This document shows positions 1 through 9,722 of a stretch of DNA of 41,141 nt, piece after piece. Made by a program: the position numbers and the translations under genes. The stretch spans positions 1 to 41,141 of the forward strand of contig CAMDWI010000028.1 of NCBI GenBank assembly GCA_945878555.1. Reading direction: 5' to 3'. The notes beneath the pieces are model-generated. The model was given only the letters and a program-made list of their open reading frames with translations, ran no database searches and had not been told where the DNA came from. Source of the stretch: Klebsiella pneumoniae. Lineage in GTDB: Bacteria; Pseudomonadota; Gammaproteobacteria; Eutrophobiales; Eutrophobiaceae. Each line of letters begins with the position of its first letter. Position 1 is the first letter of the stretch.

Positions 1-33
1 GTGGACCAGCCTGCTGCTGCCCCCGCGAACTGA
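1..33 (+). CDS. Possible C-terminal tail of an upstream gene (partial)
   Basis: In frame 1 the first 33 bases read as ten codons (VDQPAAAPAN) followed by TGA, ending 12 bases before the rsmD start. An Ala/Pro-rich end is plausible for a real protein tail, and rsmD is often preceded by a co-directional gene, such as an M16 peptidase, in gammaproteobacteria. There is far too little sequence to identify a family, and the other two frames stay open longer, so this is a weak inference. Confidence 0.25.
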   Translation: MDQPAAAPAN

Positions 34-45
34 AATCACAGGTGT

Positions 46-1361
<1,316 letters not shown>

Positions 1362-1368
1362 TTTTGTG

Positions 1369-3051
1369 ATGCGCTTGTCCCGTCTGATCAGTATACCACT
1401 GCTGCTGGTGGCTTCAGCGCTGACACTGGCAGCCGATCTGCCATCCAGTGCCGGTGTCGCCTCCGCCCACCCGCTGGCAACAGAGGCCGGTATTGAAATC
1501 CTCGGCAAGGGGGGTAATGCCTTTGATGCGGCGGTCGCGGTCAGTGCGGCCCTTGCCGTGGTTGACCCCTCCGGCTCTGGCCTCGGTGGTGGCGGGTTCT
1601 GGTTATTACATCGTGAGAGTGATGGTAAACAGGTGATGATCGACGGCCGCGAAAAGGCACCGGAATTCGCACATGCACGCATGTATCTGGACGAGAACGA
1701 TGCGGTCAAGCCGCGCGCCTCGCTTGATGGACCGCTGGCCGGTGGCATCCCCGGCATTCCCGCCGGTCTGGTCTACATCGCACTGAACTACGGACGTCTG
1801 CCGCTGGCTGAAACGCTGGCGCCGGCGATACGCTTTGCCGAACACGGCTTTCCGGTGACCCGGGGCCTGAAACGCTCGATAGAAGGACGGTCAGAAGTCA
1901 TGTTGCGCTACCCGTCCACGGTGGCGGTATTCCTGCCGGAGGGCAAGGTCCCGGATCAGGGGCAGTTGATCATGCAGAAGGATCTCGGCGCCACCCTGAG
2001 GTCGATAGTCGAACATGGACATGCCGGGTTTTACTCAGGTGAAGTCGCGGCAAAACTGGTGCAGGGCATGAACCAGAATGGCGGCATCTGGACACAAAAG
2101 GATCTCGATCAATACACGGTGCTTGAAAGGGCGCCTCTGAAATTTACCTACCACGACATTACCGTCGTCTCGGCCTCACCGCCATCTTCCGGCGGTATTG
2201 TCCTTGCCGAGGCACTGAAGATCCTGGAACATTTTGACATGAAATACATGAACCGGGCGACCCGCGCCCATCATGTGATTGAGGCGCTTCGGCGTGCGTA
2301 TCGGGACCGGGCCGTGTTTCTCGGTGACCCGGATTTTGTCAAAATACCGCTGGACCGCCTGCTGGATCAGGATTATCTGGATGCACTTGCACTGACGGTA
2401 GACCCGGAGCGGGCGACCCCGAGCGACGAACTCGGCGATGTACCAGGCTCCGTCAAGGCCGGGGAGTCTACGACACACTTTTCAATTATTGATACCGAGG
2501 GTAACCGCGTGGGTGGTACGCTCAGTATCAATCTTTCATTTGGTTCCGGGTTTATCATTCCCGAGACCGGTGTACTGGTTAATAATGAGATGGATGATTT
2601 TGCCATCAAGCCAGATACACCCAACGCTTACGGTCTGATTGGTAATGATGCAAACGCGATTGAACCTGGCAAGCGTCCGTTATCAAGTATGTCACCGACC
2701 TTTGTCGAAACCGGTGATCGCATAGGCATACTTGGTACACCAGGAGGTAGCCGTATTATCTCGATGGTGATGCTGGGGATACTCGATTTTGCTGAAGGGG
2801 AACTGCCGGAGTCCTGGGTTGATGTGCCACGTTTCCATCATCAGTTTCGTCCGGATCAGGTCCAGCATGAGCCTTCCGCATTTACTGCCGGGGAGAAGCA
2901 GAGTCTGATCCAGCGTGGTCACAAGCTGAATGAAACGCGGCGTGAGTATGGAGACATGCATGCGGTCATGTGGGACAAGGTCAGCAACACGGTGTATGCG
3001 GCCTCTGATAAACGGGGCGAGGGTGCGGCACGCCTTCTTCCAAAACCCTAG
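1369..3051 (+). CDS. ggt: Gamma-glutamyltranspeptidase precursor
   Basis: Exported N-terminal-nucleophile hydrolase that cleaves or transfers the gamma-glutamyl group of glutathione. It is made as one chain and cleaves itself into large and small subunits. Counting from the ATG at 1369, a signal peptide (MRLSRL plus a hydrophobic stretch ending near ALTLAAD) occupies about residues 1-24. The self-cleavage nucleophile is Thr369 in ESTTHFS. Downstream are the oxyanion and glutamate-binding segments NNEMDDF, PLSSMSPT and GTPGGSR. The frame is open from an ATG at 1300, inside the ferredoxin gene, with another ATG at 1321. I prefer 1369 because it places the signal peptide at the N-terminus, but no strong ribosome site decides it. 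It starts 7 bases after the ferredoxin stop. Its substrate links it loosely to gshB at 39138. Confidence 0.93.
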   Translation: MRLSRLISIPLLLVASALTLAADLPSSAGVASAHPLATEAGIEILGKGGNAFDAAVAVSAALAVVDPSGSGLGGGGFWLLHRESDGKQVMIDGREKAPEFAHARMYLDENDAVKPRASLDGPLAGGIPGIPAGLVYIALNYGRLPLAETLAPAIRFAEHGFPVTRGLKRSIEGRSEVMLRYPSTVAVFLPEGKVPDQGQLIMQKDLGATLRSIVEHGHAGFYSGEVAAKLVQGMNQNGGIWTQKDLDQYTVLERAPLKFTYHDITVVSASPPSSGGIVLAEALKILEHFDMKYMNRATRAHHVIEALRRAYRDRAVFLGDPDFVKIPLDRLLDQDYLDALALTVDPERATPSDELGDVPGSVKAGESTTHFSIIDTEGNRVGGTLSINLSFGSGFIIPETGVLVNNEMDDFAIKPDTPNAYGLIGNDANAIEPGKRPLSSMSPTFVETGDRIGILGTPGGSRIISMVMLGILDFAEGELPESWVDVPRFHHQFRPDQVQHEPSAFTAGEKQSLIQRGHKLNETRREYGDMHAVMWDKVSNTVYAASDKRGEGAARLLPKP

Positions 3052-3103
3052 ACCTACCCGAAACTGGCGTCAAACAATCCTGACAGGCGGAACTGCTGGT
3101 TGT

Positions 3104-3221
3104 CGGCCTGGCGACCCCGATCTGTTTGTTCAAGACACGCCGTAAATACATCCATGTAGGCTCGGGTGCCGCATCCATGCGGCACACGGTCTTTCACAAA
3201 CAGATCGGGGTCGCCAGACCG
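3104..3221 (+). repeat. Palindromic element, copy A (71-nt core in a locus-specific inverted repeat)
   Basis: A 71-nt core (3128-3198) contains two small hairpins with CC loops: TACATCCATGTA (3147-3158) and GCCGCATCCATGCGGC (3168-3183). It is enclosed by a perfect 22-bp inverted repeat (3108-3129 with 3196-3217), extended outward to 3104/3221 with one mismatch. The core ends (CAAGAC and GGTCTTT) also pair partly, so the whole could fold as a long stem topped by a junction with two hairpins. The core matches copy B at 18435-18505 at all but 7 of 71 positions, while the arms are unrelated. It lies between the convergent genes ggt and mutM. No T-run follows, so it is not a classical terminator. 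Confidence 0.9.
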
Positions 3222-3262
3222 GATTTGTTTAATGGTGGCCTGACCCATCACTTGCTGTTCAT

Positions 3263-4078
3263 TCAGTGCTGACATTGTCCACAATAATACGTTGCCCGCT
3301 GGTTCATTACGATCCTGTGAATCGGCTCTTTACAAATCCGGCATGGTTCGTCTTTGCGATCATATACATTCAGCGTCTGCTGGAAATAACCGGGATTGCC
3401 CTCACTGTTCACAAAATCACGCAGCGTGGTACCGCCCATTCGAATTGCGCGTTTCAGCGTTTGTTTGATACAGGTAACCAGATTGTTATAACGGGGCAGT
3501 GAGACTTTATTTGCCGGGGTGCCAGGCCGTATACCTGCAAGAAACAGCGCTTCGTTAGCATAGATATTACCGACACCAACGACGGTGTGACTGTCCATGA
3601 TAAACGTCTTGATCGCCTGGTTGCGTTTGCGTGACAGCGTATGCAGATACTTGCCATTAAAATTGCGTGACAGGGGTTCGGGGCCGAGGTCGCGGAGCAG
3701 TTTGTGGTGTTCGGGATCATCTGTGGTCCACAGGACCGCACCGAAGCGGCGTGGGTCGTGCAGGCGTATACACTGGCCGGTTTCAAACTGCAGGTCAACG
3801 TGGTCGTGTTTTTTATACGGAGTTCCCGCTGGCACGATACGGAGACTGCCGGACATACCCAGATGTAATATCAGCCAGCCGTGTTTGAAACGGACCAGGA
3901 TATATTTCGCACGGCGGCTGACTTCCAGCACGGTGTGGCCGCGCAATATTGAGCCGAGTCTGGACGGGACCGGCCAGCGCAGACGGGCGTCACGCACCGT
4001 GACTCGGGTGATGACATGCCCGAGGATATGCGGGGTGATCCCACGACAGGCGGTCTCGATCTCGGGTAGTTCAGGCAT
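3263..4078 (-). CDS. mutM: Formamidopyrimidine-DNA glycosylase
   Basis: Base-excision repair glycosylase/AP lyase that removes 8-oxoguanine and formamidopyrimidines. The mature N-terminus PELPEIET carries the catalytic Pro2 and Glu3, and the conserved Lys58 lies in SRRAKYILV. The C-terminal zinc finger uses Cys246, Cys249, Cys266 and Cys269, with the conserved Arg261 before it. The length of 271 residues matches the family. The start lies 3 bases after the stop of the DUF4340 gene, so it is probably the last gene of the ABC-transporter transcript. Confidence 0.97.
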   Translation of the reverse strand: MPELPEIETACRGITPHILGHVITRVTVRDARLRWPVPSRLGSILRGHTVLEVSRRAKYILVRFKHGWLILHLGMSGSLRIVPAGTPYKKHDHVDLQFETGQCIRLHDPRRFGAVLWTTDDPEHHKLLRDLGPEPLSRNFNGKYLHTLSRKRNQAIKTFIMDSHTVVGVGNIYANEALFLAGIRPGTPANKVSLPRYNNLVTCIKQTLKRAIRMGGTTLRDFVNSEGNPGYFQQTLNVYDRKDEPCRICKEPIHRIVMNQRATYYCGQCQH

Positions 4079-4081
4079 CGC

Positions 4082-4876
4082 TCATTCTGCTACCGTTGTT
4101 GTGAGTCCAAGTACTTCGGCTTGTGCTGCGGGCAGGTGATAAACCAGACCGGTATCCGGACGTAACAATTGTACTTCAGTGGAACTCATGTGTACGCGGA
4201 ACGGTATTTTATCGCCGTTCGTTGTTTCGAGTAGCAGCTCGGAGCCTGATACTGTTGCATCGTCAAGGCTGACCTTGTCGGCCTCAAGTTGTTGCCAGCG
4301 TGTGAGCAGGGCAGGGTCGGTGATACTGCGTGCCGGGTCGGACAGGGTGACGCTGACCGGTTTTTCCATATCACTGAGCAGGCGTTTGTCGACGAAGAAG
4401 CCTGTGTCCTGCAGTAATTGCTGGTAGAGCGTATCTTCAATCAGATGGATGGTATTGTCGTGTAATAAATAACGACTCTGATCCAGCGGGTTGCTGTCAC
4501 CAAACCGGAACAGCTCATTATCAAATGCCAGGGTGACAACGCTATTGTTGTCTGTCAGTCCGAGGGCGCCAGGGTCGGCGTTGACTGTGGCGATGCTGTA
4601 GGTCTGTAATAGCGACAACAACGAATTGATGCGGAAGGGATTTGCCCGGGCCTGGACCGGACTGACCATTTGCCATGTCGTACCTGATTTTTGCAGCAGC
4701 AGGTCCGGATTGCCGGGACGGCCGAGGTGGATACGATTGACCGTGGTCGGATCGATAGAGCTGACGGCGAGAGGCGGCGGTAGCGGTGGTGCCTCCGGTT
4801 CTCCCAGCAACAGCCAGGAGCCCAGCGCGGCGACGGCAAGCAGCAATAAAACATTCAGCCATAGTCTTGCGTGCAT
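4082..4876 (-). CDS. DUF4340-type membrane-anchored protein of a Gld-like ABC system
   Basis: A 264-residue protein with one N-terminal membrane segment (about residues 7-25), then a short Pro-rich stretch (EAPPLPPPLA) and an extracytoplasmic domain. The pattern of a short beta-rich unit with 'LGL' and 'TLAFDNELFRFG' resembles DUF4340 proteins, which usually follow GldG-like genes. Its function is not established. It sits 6 bases after the GldG-like gene and 3 bases before mutM on the same strand, which supports a role with that transporter. The family call rests on resemblance and context. Confidence 0.7.
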   Translation of the reverse strand: MHARLWLNVLLLLAVAALGSWLLLGEPEAPPLPPPLAVSSIDPTTVNRIHLGRPGNPDLLLQKSGTTWQMVSPVQARANPFRINSLLSLLQTYSIATVNADPGALGLTDNNSVVTLAFDNELFRFGDSNPLDQSRYLLHDNTIHLIEDTLYQQLLQDTGFFVDKRLLSDMEKPVSVTLSDPARSITDPALLTRWQQLEADKVSLDDATVSGSELLLETTNGDKIPFRVHMSSTEVQLLRPDTGLVYHLPAAQAEVLGLTTTVAE

Positions 4877-4882
4877 GAATAT

Positions 4883-6235
4883 CTAGCTGCGTTTACGCTG
4901 CCACCAGAGTGCAAGCCCGATCAGTGCGAACAACACCGGCAGTACCAGCAGGAAAAAAATGCCGATGATGCCGATCGTGATCGGTGACAAGGTCAACTGT
5001 GTGTCTGTGGCGATACGTGCCGGTATCTCGATCTGGTCGGCATCATTGCCGAGCCAGCTGATCAGACGTATTCCCAGGTCCAGATTGCCGGCATTGTCGA
5101 GAAACTGGTTTGACACAAAGTCGCCATCACCGATGACTACCACCTTTTGGCGGCTCGTCGACTCCGTGTCCTTGCGTTGTAATACCAGACCGAGTGTGAG
5201 CGGACCTTTTTGTTCCGTCGCCTGATCAAACTGGCTGGTGTTATCGATTGCACCGGTCTCCAGCCAGGTATGATCGCCGGTGCCCAGCAACGTGGCATAA
5301 GCCCAGTTGTCATTCGCCGTGGTGAGCAAGGCAGCCGCACGTGGGAACAGTGTGGTCAGTCGAAAATCCTTCAGTGCGTCACGATTACCATACAGACTTT
5401 CAGTCAGCATCGTGATGGACGGGTCATTGATGCCAATAAGTTGTCCGGCCACATCAACGATCGTGCCGTTCGCAATCTGCACACCCAGATAGGCAGCCAG
5501 TTCCTGGGTCAGGGCAGTTTCACCCGGTTCTGTCAGCCACAGCAGATTACCGCCCTGTTGTACATACTGTATCAACAGTCGGCTCTCGCCAGGCAACAGG
5601 GCGACCTGGGGACCGGCCAGCACCACCACGGCGGTGTTGTCCGGTATTGCGCTGACCTGTGCGAGGTTCAGCGGCCGGATCCGGTATCCGCGATTCGTCA
5701 GGTGTTTGCCCCAGTCGCCGAGGTCATGATTGGCCGCGCCGGCCGGGTCACGCTCGCCGTGTCCTTCGATAAAGGCAATCCAGGTTTCCTGGTTGCGCGC
5801 CAGTCGCAGCAGCGCGTTGACCAGCTCAGCCTCGTCTGCCTTACGTACATGTTCGGTCCTGCCCTGGTACTGGATGACCAGTTCGCCATTGATGCTGATA
5901 CCCAGTTGCCTGACCTCGTCGGGCACGCTGTCCGGATTGACAAAGCGATAGTCGATGTCCGGTTTTACGCGACGGAATTTATCAATAAAATTACTGACAC
6001 CCTGCCGCAGGGTCGATTGTTCGCGTGCATAGGACACGATCGAGATCGGACCTTCCAGCTGTGCCAGAACTCGTACGCTGGCTTCGGCGAGTGTATGTCG
6101 GCCGTTGCGGGTCCAGTCGACTACGATGCTATGACGTGTGCTGGCCCAGGCAAGTAGCGCGGCCAGTATCAGTAACAGCAGCAGGGTGAGCAGACCCTGG
6201 AGTCGATACGCGCTAGTGGTTTTAGGTCCGGACAT
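4883..6235 (-). CDS. GldG-like ABC transporter auxiliary protein
   Basis: A 450-residue membrane protein with an N-terminal transmembrane segment (about residues 13-31), a large extracytoplasmic region and a C-terminal transmembrane helix (about 417-444) ending in QRKRS. The segment LEGPISIVSYA and the later 'AFIEGHGERDP' are characteristic of the GldG / ABC-type uncharacterised auxiliary family. In Bacteroidota the homologous GldAFG complex serves gliding motility. In proteobacteria, which do not glide by that system, the substrate is unknown. It lies 8 bases downstream of the permease gene. Confidence 0.85.
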   Translation of the reverse strand: MSGPKTTSAYRLQGLLTLLLLLILAALLAWASTRHSIVVDWTRNGRHTLAEASVRVLAQLEGPISIVSYAREQSTLRQGVSNFIDKFRRVKPDIDYRFVNPDSVPDEVRQLGISINGELVIQYQGRTEHVRKADEAELVNALLRLARNQETWIAFIEGHGERDPAGAANHDLGDWGKHLTNRGYRIRPLNLAQVSAIPDNTAVVVLAGPQVALLPGESRLLIQYVQQGGNLLWLTEPGETALTQELAAYLGVQIANGTIVDVAGQLIGINDPSITMLTESLYGNRDALKDFRLTTLFPRAAALLTTANDNWAYATLLGTGDHTWLETGAIDNTSQFDQATEQKGPLTLGLVLQRKDTESTSRQKVVVIGDGDFVSNQFLDNAGNLDLGIRLISWLGNDADQIEIPARIATDTQLTLSPITIGIIGIFFLLVLPVLFALIGLALWWQRKRS

Positions 6236-6243
6236 TGATATGC

Positions 6244-6987
6244 TCAGTGCCGTGTACGCATCGCATCCATACGCCAGATAGCCAGCAGCAGGAAGGTGAC
6301 AATGATGATCAGGAAATAGGCAAGATCACTGCTGCGAAATATACCGTCGGTCAGCGAGGTGAAATGTTGCAACAGGGACAGATAGGTAATGACCGTGCCG
6401 CCGTTGCTGCCATCACCGCTACCGGCCAGATGACTGGTCCATAAAAACAGCAGCAATGCCAGTGTGCACAGGGCCGCGATCGGTGGTTGCCGGAACAGTG
6501 TCGATATAAACAAACCCGCTGCCGTAAATGCCGCGAGCAGCAGCGCCATACCAAGCAAGGCGGCAACAAATTGTCCGTAATCAAGTACCGTGCCGGCCAT
6601 CAGGCTCGCAGGAATCAGGCTGACCAGGCCCAGCACCAATAGCATGAACAGGGACATGCCGAGATATTTGCCGAGTACCAGCGCAGTCGCCGTTACCGGT
6701 GATGACAATAACAGGCGTATCGTACCGGTGCGCATCTCCTCACTGAATAAACGCATTGTCAGAAACGGCGTGATCAACAACATGATAAGTCCACTGCTCT
6801 GGTAAAAACCCGCGACTACGATTGCGGTCAGCCCGGCTCCGCTATAGGCGTCAGTCTGTCCGAGATAACGCGACAGGAACAGGTAGAACAGCAGCGCATG
6901 TATAAACTGGACGATGGCAAGCACAGTCCAGGCAAAGGGTGAGCGCAACAGACGTCGCAGTTCAAACAGTGCGATATGCCCGATCAT
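6244..6987 (-). CDS. ABC-2 type permease (GldF-like)
   Basis: A 247-residue integral membrane protein with about six hydrophobic segments, the first near residues 17-36. It has the cytoplasmic signature 'FLTMRLFSEEMRTGTIRLLLSS' region (around residues 77-98) typical of ABC-2 permeases. The start overlaps the end of the ATPase gene by 4 bases, and the GldG-like gene follows, so ATPase, permease and auxiliary protein form one unit. The substrate is unknown. Confidence 0.88.
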   Translation of the reverse strand: MIGHIALFELRRLLRSPFAWTVLAIVQFIHALLFYLFLSRYLGQTDAYSGAGLTAIVVAGFYQSSGLIMLLITPFLTMRLFSEEMRTGTIRLLLSSPVTATALVLGKYLGMSLFMLLVLGLVSLIPASLMAGTVLDYGQFVAALLGMALLLAAFTAAGLFISTLFRQPPIAALCTLALLLFLWTSHLAGSGDGSNGGTVITYLSLLQHFTSLTDGIFRSSDLAYFLIIIVTFLLLAIWRMDAMRTRH

Positions 6988-7715
6988 GCAGCACCTGCGA
7001 CCGGTTCACGCGTCAGTTGCAGATAGGTCTGTTCCAGACTGTGATCGAGATTCGCGATCTGACTGTCCAGCACCACACTGCCCGCATTCATGATGAGCAC
7101 ACGGTCGCCCAGACTCTGGGCCTCGGCCAGCATGTGGGTGGACAGGATGACACTGTGTTCCCTGCCCATCTCGCGTATCAGTGTGCCGATTTCTATCATC
7201 TGGTTCGGATCGACGCCGGAGCTGGGTTCATCCAGTATGATCACCTCCGGTGCATGGATGATCGCCTGTGCAATGCCGACCCGTTGACGATAGCCCTTGG
7301 ACAGGTTGGCGATCACGCGATTACCCACGGCCTCCAGGCCACATTGATGCTTGCAGTCTGCCATACGTACTGCAAGATCGGCGGAGGTGATACCGCGCAG
7401 TCGTGCGCAATAAAGCAGATATTCATCTACGGTACAGTCTGTATACAGCGGGGGTTGTTCCGGGAGATAGCCGAGACGCTGTTTTGCCGGCAAGGGCTGC
7501 TCGACGATGTCAAAGCCGGCGATACTGACCGTCCCCGCACTCGCGGGCAGCACGCCACACAGGATCTGCATCAAGGTGCTTTTCCCTGCGCCGTTCGGGC
7601 CGAGAAACGCCACTACCTCACCGCGCCGGATGCTGAAACTGATGTTTTCTATGGCGCGGCGTCCACCGTAAAAGCGGGACAAATGGCTGGCGGTAATCAG
7701 GGGTTCATTAGTCAT
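6984..7715 (-). CDS. ABC transporter ATP-binding protein (GldA-like)
   Basis: Cytoplasmic ATPase of 243 residues that powers the adjacent permease. Walker A GPNGAGKST is at residues 39-47, the Q-loop region GYLPEQPPLY at 82-91, the ABC signature LSKGYRQRVG at 138-147, and Walker B VIILDEP at 158-164, followed by SSGVDPNQ. The H-loop is in STHML. It is the first gene of the minus-strand run ATPase-permease-GldG-DUF4340-mutM, so the operon promoter should lie in 7716-7961. The closest recognisable type is the GldA/CcmA-like export ATPase class; the cargo is not determinable. Confidence 0.93.
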   Translation of the reverse strand: MTNEPLITASHLSRFYGGRRAIENISFSIRRGEVVAFLGPNGAGKSTLMQILCGVLPASAGTVSIAGFDIVEQPLPAKQRLGYLPEQPPLYTDCTVDEYLLYCARLRGITSADLAVRMADCKHQCGLEAVGNRVIANLSKGYRQRVGIAQAIIHAPEVIILDEPSSGVDPNQMIEIGTLIREMGREHSVILSTHMLAEAQSLGDRVLIMNAGSVVLDSQIANLDHSLEQTYLQLTREPVAGAA

Positions 7716-7961
7716 TAGCCGTTATTATCAGGATCATGCAACCAGTTGCAACCAGAGACTGTCTGAATCTGTGCGGGATACAGATCATAACCCGGAATCA
7801 TGGTGATACACGACGGCTAAAGTGCACCTTACGGGGCGCAGAAACACACTGCAGTGAATGGTGGCGTAATCACCTGTATTTATCTAGAATGGTCGAAAAA
7901 CGGCATACGCCAGCAATCGCGACGCCCTTGATGTTGCCAGATTTCTTTACGAGGACTTTCC

Positions 7962-9128
7962 ATGTTTTACGATCTGCCTTTATGGGCATATATATTGATC
8001 ACACTGGGACTGACCCATGTGACCATCGCTTCCATCACGATTTTTTTGCACCGGCACCAGGCGCACCGTGCGCTGGATTTGCATCCACTGGTCAGTCATT
8101 TTTTCCGGTTATGGTTGTGGATGACAACCGGTATTGTGACCCGTGAATGGGTGGCTATCCACCGCAAGCATCATGCCCGGGTCGAGACCGCTGAAGACCC
8201 GCACAGCCCGCAGCAGTACGGTATACGAAAGGTATTGCTCGAAGGTGCCGAGTTATACCGTACCGAGGCGAGAAATGAGCAGACGCTGAGACAATTCGGG
8301 CACGAGACACCGGATGACTGGCTGGAGCGCAGGATTTACAGCGGCCATTCCTACAGCGGTATCGTCGTTATGCTGATTATCAATCTGCTGTTGTTCGGTT
8401 TTGCAGGCATCACCATCTGGGCCGTGCAGATGGCGTGGAGTCCGGTGTTTGCCGCCGGCATTATTAATGGTGCCGGACACTGGTGGGGATACCGTAACTT
8501 TGAACCGGCCGATGCCTCGACCAATATCTTTCCGATAGGTGTGCTGATCGGTGGTGAAGAATTACACAATAACCACCATGCCTTTGCCAGTTCCGCCCGT
8601 TTTTCATCCCGATGGTATGAGTTTGATCTGGGCTGGATGTATATCTGTCTGTTACAGGCATTTCGTCTGGCACGGGTCAGGAAGCTGGCACCACGCCCGG
8701 TACTGGATTACCAGCGTGATCTGATCGATGTCGACACGTTGAAAGCGGTGGTGGCAAACCGGTTGCACGTGATGTCGCATTACGCCTCGACTGTCATCAC
8801 CCGTGTATGCCGTGAGGAAAAGGCAAGGGCAGACGTGACCGGCAAGCGGATGCTCCGCCGTGCCCGTCGTTTGCTGATCAGACACCATATGATGCTGGAT
8901 GATACAGCGCGCGCGCGCCTTGATGCGGCGCTGGCCGAGAGTAATACTTTAAAAGTGGTTTATGAATTCAGCCAGCGTCTGCAATCGATCTGGCAATTGA
9001 AAACCGCAAGCCAGGAGACATTGATCCAGTCATTGCAGGAATGGTGTCACCATGCCGAGCAGACCGGTATAGAAGCGTTACAGGAATTTTCGAGGACGCT
9101 GAGGGCGTATCGCTTGCAGGAGGCGTAA
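7962..9128 (+). CDS. Acyl-CoA-type fatty acid desaturase with C-terminal extension
   Basis: Membrane di-iron desaturase that introduces a cis double bond into a saturated acyl chain. The three histidine boxes are visible: HRHQAH (residues 30-35), HRKHH (67-71) and HNNHH (202-206), plus an NGAGHWWGYRNF segment (169-180) typical of the stearoyl-CoA/DesC delta-9 class. Hydrophobic segments flank box 1 and lie near residues 131-170. After box 3 the protein continues for about 180 residues, and the last 130 or so are charged and apparently helical. The product (388 residues) is therefore longer than the usual 250-320-residue core. It is monocistronic and ends before a hairpin terminator. Position and stereochemistry of the double bond are inferred from the class only. 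Confidence 0.92.
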   Translation: MFYDLPLWAYILITLGLTHVTIASITIFLHRHQAHRALDLHPLVSHFFRLWLWMTTGIVTREWVAIHRKHHARVETAEDPHSPQQYGIRKVLLEGAELYRTEARNEQTLRQFGHETPDDWLERRIYSGHSYSGIVVMLIINLLLFGFAGITIWAVQMAWSPVFAAGIINGAGHWWGYRNFEPADASTNIFPIGVLIGGEELHNNHHAFASSARFSSRWYEFDLGWMYICLLQAFRLARVRKLAPRPVLDYQRDLIDVDTLKAVVANRLHVMSHYASTVITRVCREEKARADVTGKRMLRRARRLLIRHHMMLDDTARARLDAALAESNTLKVVYEFSQRLQSIWQLKTASQETLIQSLQEWCHHAEQTGIEALQEFSRTLRAYRLQEA

Positions 9129-9132
9129 AACG

Positions 9133-9167
9133 ACAGACCCTGCCAAGGCAGGGTCTGTTTGTTGATT
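9133..9167. terminator. Bidirectional hairpin terminator between desaturase and rpmG
   Basis: A perfect 12-bp inverted repeat (9133-9144 with 9147-9158, ACAGACCCTGCC and its complement) is followed by TTTGTTGATT on the plus strand and preceded by AAAA. It can therefore stop transcription of the desaturase and, in the other direction, of the rpmB-rpmG transcript. It occupies almost the whole 37-base gap between the convergent genes. Confidence 0.85.
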
Positions 9168-9333
9168 ATTTGATCTTTGCTTCCTTGTACATCACGTGTT
9201 TACGCACAACCGGATCGTACTTGCTCATTTCCATCTTGTCCGGCATGTTGCGTTTGTTCTTCGTGGTGGTGTAGTAGTGCCCGGTCCCTTCAGAAGAAAC
9301 CAGCTTGATCTTTTCACGTGCGCTTTTGGCCAT
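9166..9333 (-). CDS. rpmG: 50S ribosomal protein L33
   Basis: A 55-residue ribosomal protein of the large subunit, with the standard start [14 protein letters not shown] and the conserved core [10 protein letters not shown]...[10 protein letters not shown]. The frame extends upstream to 9378, but that would overlap rpmB; the ATG at 9333 gives the family start. No CxxC pairs are present, so this is the zinc-independent form. It follows rpmB directly (10-base gap), the usual rpmBG operon. Confidence 0.97.
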   Translation of the reverse strand: MAKSAREKIKLVSSEGTGHYYTTTKNKRNMPDKMEMSKYDPVVRKHVMYKEAKIK

Positions 9334-9343
9334 GATTCGTTCC

Positions 9344-9580
9344 TTATACCTTGATGCCGCGTGAGCGGATATCAGCAAGCACGGTGTCTATGCCGTTCTT
9401 GTCGATGGTCCGCAGGCCATTGCTGCTGACACGCAGACTGACCCAGCGGCTTTCGCTTTCTACCCAGAACCGGCGATCATGCAGATTCGGTAAAAAACGG
9501 CGTTTGGTTTTATTATTGGCGTGGGAGACATTGTGCCCGTACATTGGCTTTTTCCCGGTTACCATACAAATTCGCGACAT
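9344..9580 (-). CDS. rpmB: 50S ribosomal protein L28
   Basis: A 78-residue large-subunit protein starting [20 protein letters not shown], with the typical [11 protein letters not shown] and [13 protein letters not shown] segments. The open frame runs upstream to 9679, but the start at 9580 is the family start and has a promoter at a sensible distance. It is the first gene of rpmB-rpmG. Confidence 0.97.
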   Translation of the reverse strand: MSRICMVTGKKPMYGHNVSHANNKTKRRFLPNLHDRRFWVESESRWVSLRVSSNGLRTIDKNGIDTVLADIRSRGIKV

Positions 9581-9614
9581 CGTTGCAATCCCAGTCTTGA
9601 TTAAAAGAGGGCGG

Positions 9615-9643
9615 ATTTTACATGGATTGACTGAATCCGCCAA
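9615..9643 (-). promoter_or_regulatory. Predicted sigma-70 promoter of rpmB-rpmG overlapping an inverted repeat
   Basis: On the minus strand a -35 box TTGGCG (9643-9638) is separated by exactly 17 bases from a -10 box TAAAAT (9620-9615), about 35 bases before the rpmB start. An 8-bp perfect inverted repeat GGCGGATT/AATCCGCC (9610-9617 with 9634-9641) overlaps both boxes and could be an operator or a chance palindrome. The prediction is from pattern only. Confidence 0.55.
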
Positions 9644-9722
9644 GCTGATCCTGAGTCCGGAAGCGCGGATCCGCTCCAAAACCGGGGAATCCGGGCGCGA
9701 ATCTCAAAAAAACCCTTACCAA

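Noticed and set aside
5210..6157. Long open frame (315 codons) on the plus strand opposite the GldG-like gene
   Set aside because: It is antisense to a well-supported gene, has no recognisable motif, and its composition is explained by the codon pattern of the opposite strand.
7736..8146. 136-codon plus-strand frame before and into the desaturase
   Set aside because: It overlaps the desaturase N-terminus in another frame, has no ribosome site and no recognisable product. The gap 7716-7961 more likely holds the two divergent promoters.
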